Assembly (NCBI GenBank): GCA_964036155.1
Contig: OZ038423.1
Location: 2,433,249-2,497,248 of the forward strand
DNA: 64,000 nt
Reading direction: 5' to 3'
Source: Diploscapter coronatus
Taxonomy: Eukaryota > Nematoda > Chromadorea > Rhabditida > Rhabditidae
Positions 12,003 through 20,887 of this stretch are shown here, piece by piece. Numbering within the stretch: position 1 is the stretch's first letter; each line of letters starts with the position of its first letter. The position numbers and the translations under genes were made by a program. The notes beneath the pieces were generated by a model. That model was not told the origin of the DNA. It did not search any database and saw nothing but the letters and a program-made list of their open reading frames with translations.

Positions 12003-14023
12003 CTATTCGACTACACGCGATTTATTCGTTTGTGGATCATATTCTTCAATAGCGTCACAATTTATCGGCCAGTAAAGACCATCACTTCTTTTCTCAATGC
12101 TTTGAAATCTAAGTTAACAAATATCTCGTATAAAGATATACAAAATCTCAGCTCACCCTCCGATTGCATACAATTTCCCGTTAGCGACAACAAGCGAATG
12201 ATCCTTTCTTGCATAATTCATATCAGCGATTCGAGAAACTCGATTACCAATTGGAGCTGAGGGATCGAAACACAGACAGGATTTTAATACTTCATTACTA
12301 AATATATAATGATATATTATTTATCATACAAAATTAACGACTTCTCTCCTCCAATTATGTAAATTTTTCTATTTAACGATGCAACTCCAAAATAATCTCG
12401 TTCTTCGGGAATCTCTCCAACTTCGATCCATTCCCGTTCATCGTCTGATAATCGATATATTTTTTTATTGCCCCATCCACCAATAACTGAATATCCATTA
12501 TTACAATAACGAATATGCTATAATGTGACCGTATAAAATCTCATCGCATGTCATTGTTTGAGGATATGTAATTGGAAGGGGAAAAGCAGGCCCTGTTTGC
12601 CATTGCCCATCTATTAAAACCTAAAGTAATTATATCATGGACTTTCCTTCGATCTTCTTACATCAACTTGATTCGTATCTTTCCTCATTATAGGATCCTT
12701 TCCACCCAAATAATACAATTTGCCTTTGAAATAAGCCGCAGATGCACCACCACGCCATTCAGGAGGATCTGGACCTATAAAATTACCTGAATCAATTATT
12801 CATGGATTTTTTAATAAGACCTTTTGAAATTTGCCGAGTATTCACGTCATATATTTCAAATGATTTACTTCCGTTGTTAATTCCAAAAATCTGAAACTTA
12901 AGAAATTATTAAAAATAACGAACATAAGAGTTTACTTTATTCTGCGTAGTTGCTACATAACATGGGACATAATAATTGTGAAATTTTGTAATCTCTTCGA
13001 CTGAGCAGGTGTATGAGTTGAACAAGCATATTCTTCCTTCATATTTATTATCATTCAAATAATAAACTAAATTATTATAAATTGTTTTAAAGTCTCTTAT
13101 TTAGCTTTCAACATAACTTCTTACAATAAAATAAAACTTTATTCGAATTATTGAATGAGTTGTCTCCATCAATCTGCAAATTACTGATATTCCGAGATAA
13201 TTCATTAATTGTACTATTAATCAATGGGGTTTCAATTCCTTTCTGAAATTATCCCTTCCATTTTAATAATGAATTATTTATCCTTAAAATGCCAAAACCA
13301 TCATTTTATTAAGGAAAATAAATTTGACTACCTTTTCACGTGGCGGAAAATAATATAGCATAGGGTAAAACGTAATCAATCTTACATAATTTGACGATTG
13401 AGAAGATGATACCTTTTTCATATCTTCCCGAATTGAAGGTTTCTTGAATTCGACTCCTTCATTCTCCATCCATTTGTCGAAAGCATCTTGGTTATTTAGC
13501 ACTGGCTTTATGCTCATTATGACTCGAGCAAATTCTTCTAAAGTCATGAAATAATTTTGTTTCGGGTATATTTGTATTTGCATTACCTAAACCAGTAGAC
13601 TCCTTGAATATTGCGGCAATTATCATCTTGATCTCCTTATTTTGGGAGTCGTAGAAGTCTGGCATCTAAACTTTCGTTGGCATTTCTTATTGATAAAAAT
13701 GCTTCCTCGTTTACCCTCAATCGATCCATTAGGAAGCGCCATTTTCTATATTCCACTCGTGCTTCTTTAGGCATATCTTTCGAAATCAAATCGATGCTAT
13801 TGATTTTATCAGAAATAGACAAATGATCCGCATTCCATAGACTTTTAACGATATTTTTCTGTGAAGCATCTAACATTTCAACAAATGATGGTAGTTGCTA
13901 AAAGTTTCTGATAAAATATTATCATCTAGAAGAAAATAATTCATTACAGAAAATTTAATTTGAATTTCAACTTACGGTTTTGGAAAGAGGATTTGTAGAA
14001 GTCGACATAGGTTTATCACTCAT
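12003..14023 (-). CDS. Kelch-repeat protein (453 aa), no BTB domain seen
   Basis: Twelve exons, all in phase on the minus strand: 13976-14023, 13715-13897, 13587-13665, 13413-13537, 13125-13242, 12936-13066, 12821-12890, 12662-12786, 12530-12620, 12342-12486, 12157-12297 and 12003-12108. The total is 1362 nt. The first about 170 residues are charged and mostly helical-looking, without a BTB or BACK signature. The C-terminal part has kelch blades: ASAAYFKGKLYYLGG, CDEILYVIGGWG, GVASLNRKIYIIGG and HSLVVANGKLYAIGG, ending in an EYDPQTNKS blade. Kelch propellers bind protein partners, often as substrate adaptors. Coding sequence is more AT-rich than its neighbours (AAA, ATT, AAT common). Introns are about 35-170 nt. 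Confidence 0.85.
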
Positions 14024-14145
14024 CCTGACTGAATTTGGTTGACTTCGAATTCGATTAATGCCTGTCAACGCCTTCTTCGTATGTTGCAAAGCGAGCTAAT
14101 ATTAGTCAGTAAGACAGATATTGGTAAGATCATACAAATGTAGTA

Positions 14146-14319
14146 CGGTGGTCTAGTGGTATCTCGATTGGGCTGCTGCGAATGACTATTTTATGAAAAC
14201 TCATGCCTCTCACAGTCAGAATTCGAACCTGACCCCTCTCACCTCTCCGGAATGCGCTGCTCTATCACTACACTATGTGAGCATGGCTGCCTAGCTAGGA
14301 GTTAGCCTACATGCTCAAC
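14146..14319. repeat. tRNA-derived SINE-like element
   Basis: On the minus strand a tRNA-like body is visible: GCTCACA and TAGTGTAGTGATAGAGC (A-box region), then GGTTCGAATTC (B box) in a TCAGG/TCTGA arm, then TGTGAG, which pairs with the 5' CTCACA. The anticodon arm does not fold well, so this is not an intact tRNA. On the plus strand the other end has a second A-box-like sequence (GGTGGTCTAGTGG, 14152). A stem GAGCATG/CATGCTC (about 14279-14318) flanks one side. A tRNA-derived SINE or decayed tRNA pair fits best. Confidence 0.5.
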
Positions 14320-14644
14320 TAATTTTTTTTTAAATTAAAAATTTGTACTGATTTAGGAAATAAATCATGCATTCGTGCGTAAATGAATTTGAAAAAAAAT
14401 CAATAATCATTGGGAGCAAGGAAGTAAGCTTTTATATTGAATGAGAATTGATAAGAGAATAGTGATCCTGAATATTTTTCGAGAAAAGTTTTATCATAAA
14501 ATAATAATTTTGGCAAATGGTTAGAAATTAGAAGTAAACAAATGAAGAAATTTTTAATTGGTTAGACAATAATCTGCTCAATTTCGAACGCCATCCAAAA
14601 TATCATCATCTCGCATTCAAATGAAACAAGATCAGGAGGATGAG

Positions 14645-14743
14645 AAACAGGGCTGTTGCGGAATTGAATTAAAAAAATTTGGACTCGGGATTGAAATTTT
14701 CACGAGGCCGGAATCGGTATCGGGAATTCCGCAACACCCCTGG
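14645..14743. repeat. Foldback element
   Basis: CAGGGCTGTTGCGGAATT (14648) faces GAATTCCGCAACACCCCTG (14724-14742), an 18-bp inverted repeat with one mismatch and a loop of about 60 bp. Probably a small MITE. The rest of 14024-14998 shows no gene. Confidence 0.55.
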
Positions 14744-14998
14744 TCCCAATTTCCTTTAAACTATCTGGAGAAATGTCTACACAATTTTGCAATCAAAAAC
14801 TTTATTAGTATGAATTAAAATACTTCTCTACAGCTAGTTGTAAAGAAACATCAACTACATGAAATCTCAAACGTCAAATTATAACTGTTCCTTGGAAAAT
14901 CATAAAGATTGGGTAGCGATTTTGTGGAAAAAGATGACAACCTTATGAATCCTCCAAAAAGCCAATTCGATTTTACGAGAAGATTTGCTTGAAGGTTT

Positions 14999-15426
14999 TC
15001 ATTTCTTTCCATATCCGGGGTTGGCAGTTGGGGCTGCGGTTGGTTGAGCTCCTACCGAACAGCAGTAATTTTGATACAGGAACGATCCGGGTGTGCATTG
15101 CCCGTTGTACGCCGGACTGGCCGTCATTCCCTGGGGGCACGCAGAAAGCGCGGGCGTTGTGGCCTTCTGAAAAGGAAATTTCCTTGGGTATCATAAAAAC
15201 AACTTACAGGAACTTCACAGCACACGCCATTGAAGTAGAATCCTCCATTGTAGCAGGTAGTTCCGTACGCTTGTGTCATGGTCATACCCTGGGGACACGA
15301 AGGCGGGGGCGCGGGCGTCTGAAAATGCAATTTGTTTTTGACAAATCTTAATTGTAGGCTAGCCTGCTGTCCATACTGAGCAGAAACGCTAAGAGCGAGG
15401 GCGAGAACGAAGACGGCGACGAACAT
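14999..15426 (-). CDS. Secreted protein with two Cys-rich modules (about 113 aa)
   Basis: Three exons on the minus strand: 15364-15426, 15208-15318 and 14999-15166. The start MFVAVFVLALALSVSAQ is a clear signal peptide. Two similar modules follow, each C-P-Q-G-M-T, Y, C, then a terminal CC: SCPQGMTMTQAYGTTC...GVCC and ACPQGMTASPAYNGQC...NYCC. They are joined by Thr/Pro/Ala linkers. The first intron would be a 45-nt GC-AG intron (CAG|GCTAGC...TTTTCAG); it is also in frame and stop-free, so it could be retained and add 15 residues. A TTTCAG at -14 from the ATG looks like a trans-splice site. The modules resemble short Lustrin-type or chitin/cuticle-associated Cys-rich repeats; exact family unknown. 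Confidence 0.8.
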
Positions 15427-16764
15427 TGTATTACCTGAAATTCTTTGGTCATCGTAAGAAGAATTGGGCTCGGATCATTAGCAAGAGTTACAATGATCTT
15501 TCTCACGAGCAAAATTTGAAAAGACTGAAGAAACTTCCCATATCCACGAAGCTCGCGAAATACCCGAAAGCTTCTTATAGAAAACAACTCCCTGGTATGA
15601 GGTACCAGAAGGAAGAGTTCCGATAGTTTCGTGGATACGGGAACTGAGTATCAGGATATCCAGATACCCTGGAGAATGACTTGCCTTTGGCGAATTTCCT
15701 TCCTTTTATACTTTTAGTTTTTTTCATAAAGTTCAGGGAAAGCCTATGAAAGTTCATGAAATTATTTTTTACACTCTGAAAATGCCATTTATTTGTGCAA
15801 AGCTTTCAAAGGATTTGCGATTAACATCCACGCGGATCGCTCATAGTTTAGGTGCTGCCTGATACTGGTTAAGATCGAACGGGTGGAACCCCATCTTTCA
15901 TTGTGTCGATATTAGAGACGCAGAGGATTCAGATTGACTGGTACGTGTGGACTTCGGATCGTTGAGCCTGTACAAACATCGAATTTGCGAGGTGGATACT
16001 TCGGGACAGAAACAAACCAAATTTTGAAAGTAACTAAAGAAAATGAAAAATTAAGAGCGTCCTAAGAAAATTCCATATTTTGGAAGAATAGCGTAGTTTC
16101 CTAACATTTCGCACAAATCCGATGAGAACAATGGCCAATAATAACTCGATTTGCATGGTCAATTGACATTTTGGATTTCCTTTGTTTCGCTGGTTTAATT
16201 TCAGGGCGGATGGACTAAACTTTGCACAGCATATGAACGACATTTTACAAACAAATGTCATTTAGGAAGGTTGAACAGAAAAATTGAACTTTCACGAGAG
16301 CTGTGAACTTCGAATAAATAATATAAATTTAGATAGATCGTTATCAATTGAAAGACACAATAAATGTTCATTTCTTTTTAAAATTACTTGGAGTTTCATG
16401 AAACCTAATTAAAAAGAAAAAAAAATTTCAATAGAGCAGCGATCAGTATGATTAAATACCATACAACTATTCAAAGCATCCGATATTTACATACGATTTC
16501 AACGTACTACGGTAATGTCATCACCAGGGATGTACGCGGTCCGTAGAAATTGGAGCCCGGACATTCCAATTTTTTCGTGGATTTTTTTGGCTGTTTTTGA
16601 TTATTTCTTTGATTTTATCATATAACGATTAGCATTTTTCGGGAAAATAATTTCCGAATGAGACGAACCTAAGGAGCACTACAAAATTCTTCGAGATCTG
16701 TCATGTCATTGTGTCTATATAAAATTGTGACACCTAATAAAGCTTCAAAGGTGATTTTCCGAAT
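15427..16764. other. Intergenic, no supported gene
   Basis: No convincing gene. Near 15580-15690 the sequence is full of short palindromes (CTGGTATGAGGTACCAG, GGATATCC). On the minus strand at 15912-16170 there is a possible small secreted peptide gene whose splice phase does not close (see rejected items). Confidence 0.4.
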
Positions 16765-17079
16765 TTAATTATCCAAGTTGAGCGATGGCATTTCCAAATT
16801 TATCCATTTTGTCATGAAACCTGCAGGTCTTATTTGAACAGGCAAGGGAAGATCCGGTCGCTTATCCTCACGCGTCCAATCTGAGGATGACGAGTGGGCG
16901 TCGTTTTTGTGCGATATTGGCCAAAATATGGGGGTCCAGACATGTTTCGCATGATGATATTTCGATATTAGCAGCAGCATAATTGGACAATTAGTCTTCT
17001 GAATCGCAGTGCGATTAGTCACTAGATAAATTGGAACATGTATAAATTGAGCATTTTCATGAACATCATATTCTTGCAT
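16765..17079 (-). CDS. Hypothetical protein (104 aa, single exon)
   Basis: One uninterrupted minus-strand frame from ATG 17079 to TAA 16765. Residue use is balanced and the codons resemble those of nearby genes, unlike most chance frames here. It contains Trp/Pro-rich VWTPIFWPISHK and an acidic-basic tail. No signal peptide, membrane segment or family is recognised. Its ATG lies only 27 bp from the divergent ATG of the next gene, so there is little room for a promoter. It may instead be the last exon of a longer gene or a mobile-element remnant. Confidence 0.4.
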   Translation of the reverse strand: MQEYDVHENAQFIHVPIYLVTNRTAIQKTNCPIMLLLISKYHHAKHVWTPIFWPISHKNDAHSSSSDWTREDKRPDLPLPVQIRPAGFMTKWINLEMPSLNLDN

Positions 17080-17106
17080 GAAGTAACAAATTATGAATTT
17101 TAGGTA

Positions 17107-17379
17107 ATGGTCCGTTTAATTTCGCCAATTTTGCTATTGGTACTGATTGTATCAGTATCAGATGCGATAATTTACGTATGATGATCCTAGCTAATTTTTC
17201 GATAGATAAAAATTTAGTACTACTACTGTTGCCCCTCAGGATTTTCCTGCTTGGGCCAAACCATCAATAGGTTGTGTCCAGCCAATGCATTTGTGGCATA
17301 CTGTTCGGACATATGCTGTGTCAGGAATTCGGTAAAGCGATTATCGATCCTTAATAATGTTTTATGACTTTAGGGATGA
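17107..17379 (+). CDS. Secreted cysteine-rich micropeptide (62 aa)
   Basis: Three exons in phase: 17107-17175, 17218-17331 and 17374-17379. The signal peptide MVRLISPILLLVLIVSVSDA is followed by a mature part with YYYYCCPSGFSC, a central Cys and a final CSDICC, giving eight cysteines in about 40 residues. The second exon's acceptor was set at TTTAG|TACTAC because only this keeps the Cys-rich frame; using the later CTCAG acceptor gives a nonsense frame. The last exon adds only Gly and the stop. TTTTAG lies just before the ATG (trans-splice-like); AATAAA lies near 17445. Likely a disulfide-bonded secreted peptide of unknown role. Confidence 0.72.
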
Positions 17380-17662
17380 ACAACCTATGAAGTGCTACGA
17401 TTAAGGTTTTTATCTAATTATGAGCAAACGGCAAATTAACACGCAAATAAACGATTATGAATGCAAATTTTTTTGTAGAAAATTTAAAAATTCATCAATT
17501 CATCATAATATGCAACATTCAAGAAGTTAGATATTCTTATGTTTCAAATAATAGTCCATAATTAAGAACAAATAATTTTCAATTCGTTGTTCGATGTTGT
17601 TTCACATACTTCAGTTCATCTCTGTTCTGTTATATTATTTTTCGCTCTGCATTTAGCACAAA

Positions 17663-17857
17663 ATGAATAGCCTTTGGCTGTTCACATATTCGTTCCTTAG
17701 CAGCTTTTGCATATTCTGTCACTTGCCCTCTCGCAGTCACCTGCTATTTCTCGTTCGAGCGGAAAAGGTGTGCAACGATGCTCGTGGATGGAGAGAGGGT
17801 GTCGGATTTCAACCCTGTGTGCATCTCCGATCCCTCTGCCAACATCCACAAAGGTGA
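17663..17857 (+). CDS. Possible small secreted protein
   Basis: An open frame of 64 codons starts at ATG 17663 with a hydrophobic leader (MNSLWLFTYSFLSSFCIFC) and has three more cysteines towards its end. Alternative splicing (for example removing about 57 nt of the leader) also keeps a frame, and the other two frames are partly open, so the true product is unclear. It lies 104 bp before the EF-hand gene on the same strand. Confidence 0.28.
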   Translation: MNSLWLFTYSFLSSFCIFCHLPSRSHLLFLVRAEKVCNDARGWREGVGFQPCVHLRSLCQHPQR

Positions 17858-17960
17858 CCGACGAAGAGCCAAAAATTCATCGAATTCCTTTGAGACGCCT
17901 TTTTGACGAGAGAGTATTTTAAGCTCGTTCTGATTTTTTTAATTGTTTAAATTTTTAAAA

Positions 17961-19011
17961 ATGGGCAACATCTACACTAAAGGCATACGGAAATTCTCCA
18001 GTATTGGAGGTAAGAAAATTTTTATTTTTTATCAGCTGTTTTAAATTTAGCTAGATTTCAAACGTGAATTATCCATAAAGTCTCAATCATGGCTATTTAT
18101 TATGAAACGTAATTAAAATTTTAAATTCAGGAAACGACACTCTCGAAAAAATCTTGGACAAAGAGTTGGACGACCAAATGGATCACTACAAGCCTGAATC
18201 ACTCGACAGAATCATGGAGGAGACGCATTTCAACAAGAATGAACTCAAGTATTTGTATCAGTGCTTTAAACAGGTCCAAACAAATCTTCAAAAATGTCGT
18301 TTTTGTAGCAAATTTCCAGACCTGCCCGAATGGCTACGTAAATCGACAGCAATTTTGTCAGATCTATCGCAGTTTCTTCGCGATCAGTCCGAAAACAGGT
18401 TGGAAAATTGCCAATTTAAAAATTTTTAAATTTCAGATGCCAAACCCTACGCCAACATGATTTTTGACACTTTAGATGATGACGGTAACGGGAGGATATC
18501 ATTTTCGGTATTTAAAAAGTCAATAAATAATTTTTTTTTTAAATCCAGGAATTCGCTAATGAACTGTCGATGTTCATAAAGGGAGATGTTGAGCAAAGAA
18601 TAAACTGGATTTTCGATCTGTACGACTCGAAAAGACGAGGATATCTAATGGAAGAGGACTTTCTACGAGTTTTCAGGTAAGTTTTAAAAAATCCGACATT
18701 TTTGAGAGAACGATTGCAGGGCTATGTACAGTTTGATCGGTATTCACTACTTGAAGGATAAACACATTCCTGTGCAAGATAAGAGAATTATCAAACGGCA
18801 ATTCAAGGTAGGTTCCATGAATTCCCTAGACAAAGCTTCTGAAATCATGAACAATAACGTGAATTCCTTAGCTAAATAAAATAATTAAAACTAAATTTAG
18901 GCCCTCGATAAGAAAGGTCATGGAAAAATATCTCGTCGAGACTTCATCGAGTCTTGCTTAGTGGACAAAAATTTTAACGCTTGTCTTGTAAATTTAAAGA
19001 CCGTTTGGTAG
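17961..19011 (+). CDS. KChIP/neuronal calcium sensor-like EF-hand protein (222 aa)
   Basis: Seven exons in phase: 17961-18009, 18131-18273, 18320-18398, 18437-18507, 18549-18676, 18720-18807 and 18901-19011. The N-terminus MGNIYTKG is a myristoylation-type start. The body follows the NCS/KChIP plan: ETHFNKNELKYLYQCFK, then TCPNGYVNRQQF (the disabled first EF hand with its CPxG), then EF2 with loop DDDGNGRISFSE (about residues 104-115), EF3 (140-151) and EF4 (189-200), ending in DFIESC. KChIP-like sensors bind Kv4 channels and other membrane partners. EF2 is canonical, but EF3 (DSKRRGYLMEED) and EF4 (DKKGHGKISRRD) lack acidic ligands at positions 3 and 5, which is unusual. Closest to the KChIP branch; paralogue not assigned. 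Confidence 0.9.
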
Positions 19012-19839
19012 ACTTGTATTAATTTGAAGTAAAGTCTTTCAAATGCAATCATTTATTCGTGAACAATTTGTCGGTGTTAAGCTAGAAGCCAGAAAACAAT
19101 AATCTTTACCTAATTATGGCATAGAGACAATATTTTCTTTGATGCATATTGAAATTAACTTTTTGAACTGTTAGTTTTAAAAAATTGTTCTGAAAATCAA
19201 CAGCTCAAAAATGTTTGTCATAACTAACACATCTGTGTGCAAAATGACAAATTTCGAAACGACATACTGAAAGAATGATCATACTGCAAGTGGTTTACCA
19301 GAAAACGGAGAGTCATAAATAGCCAAGAGAAGCGAGGGAACTAGATGAAAATTTGATCGATAAAAAAACTGCCGCAATTTTACAAAAAAAAAAACTATCT
19401 TTATCACACGGTTTTATGAACAAAGCATATTCTTTCTCCTCTTTTGGAACGAATCAAAAAGAGGGAGAGAAGAAAAGTCACGCCTCCAGAATCATGCGGC
19501 ATTGCACAAACCTCGCTCATTATCGATTTTTCTTTAAATTCGATCAAATTTCTAGCAAATCCCCAAAGATAGATTGATTATTCCATTAAAATGTGCCTAT
19601 TATTTGTGATTTATCGGTTTGTAGCGTGTATGTATTGTTTGTTTTCCGTACTATCTGATTCCTAGATCACATACAAAAACCGTGCCAGTTGTAAAAAAAA
19701 AAGAAGAAAAATTACGGTAACTTTAAAATTTAATGACTTAAATAAACGATTATTTTGCGCATCAAGAATATAGCATATTACAATGAGAGAACAACGGTTT
19801 TAAAGACGCTTGAAAATCACTACAAAAATAAGCTTTACA

Positions 19840-20830
19840 AGAACTGATATATAGAAAAGTGAGCTATATATATTAAAATGAATATATCAGTACTTTAAAG
19901 CCGTCACCCAAAACTTTATAGATTGCATTGTGAGAGAAGAATCGAATAGACCAATTATTATATTTCATTTAAGACCGCTCAATACATATAAAACTAAATA
20001 TATATGGCGATGAAATATATATTCTCAAGATATATTGATTTATATATCACGTTTCAAAATAACATATCTCGAGATATTACAATAAAACTAAATACGATTG
20101 GTCCTATGATGTGAGTTTCATGCACCGATTCTGCATATATTATATCAGCAAATAATTATATATTACCGAACGCGAAAATAGGATGAGATCAAGTAGAGAA
20201 CTAGAGAGAAAAGAAAACAGCTCCCTTGCACGATTATATATTAAAATACATATATAAGCAAAAAATAATATATGAAAAAGGTAGCTGATCATAAAATGAG
20301 GGCCTTAGAGCGTATCGTTCAATATATGACGCATTTTTCTACATATAAAATTCCTTCAGATATCAAATGATACAAATTAAAGCATAGCGATTCTAACAAA
20401 GCACAGCTTATTATAAAAATAGTTTTGCTAATTGCAAAACCAAAAAATCGAATCACTGCTGTTTTCCACAGTAAGACATTCATTATATCCAAAATGCAAC
20501 ATAATATATTATTACATTTAAGATATATGAATTATATGAGAGACTAAATTGTGTGGGTGTTTGAAAGCGCACGCATATATCAAACAAATCGTTATATATC
20601 GAAACATCGGGAAGCGTCATCGAGCTTATATTTCAAGAAAAAAATCAATAAATCTAAAAAAATATTGCAACGAAATGAGACTAATCAATATATATATATG
20701 AGACGATTCAGGCAAGTTGGCTTGTGTGTGCATGTTGATTAGAAATTATCCTGAACTTAACCAAAAATGATATATTGATCTTTCCATTATAAATTTCAAT
20801 AGCAAAAACCAATATATCGATTTTCCATGA
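19840..20830. repeat. AT-rich array of ATATAT elements
   Basis: About 25 copies of ATATAT or longer are spread every 20-60 bp through roughly 1 kb, in otherwise mixed sequence. The array lies just downstream of the capicua stop codon (20888). No AATAAA on the minus strand was found from 20887 back to about 19.1 kb, so the array may be in a long capicua 3' UTR. Nothing coding is seen in 19012-20887. Confidence 0.5.
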
Positions 20831-20887
20831 ATTTTCGACTAGACATGAGATTGCGTGTAGCAGCAGTTTGAATTCTTGAATTCGGAT

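Noticed and set aside
15912..16170. Possible two-exon secreted peptide on the minus strand (MQIELLLAIVLIGF start, Pro-rich tail ending NPLRL)
   Set aside because: The available donors do not match the phase of the second exon, so no continuous product could be built.
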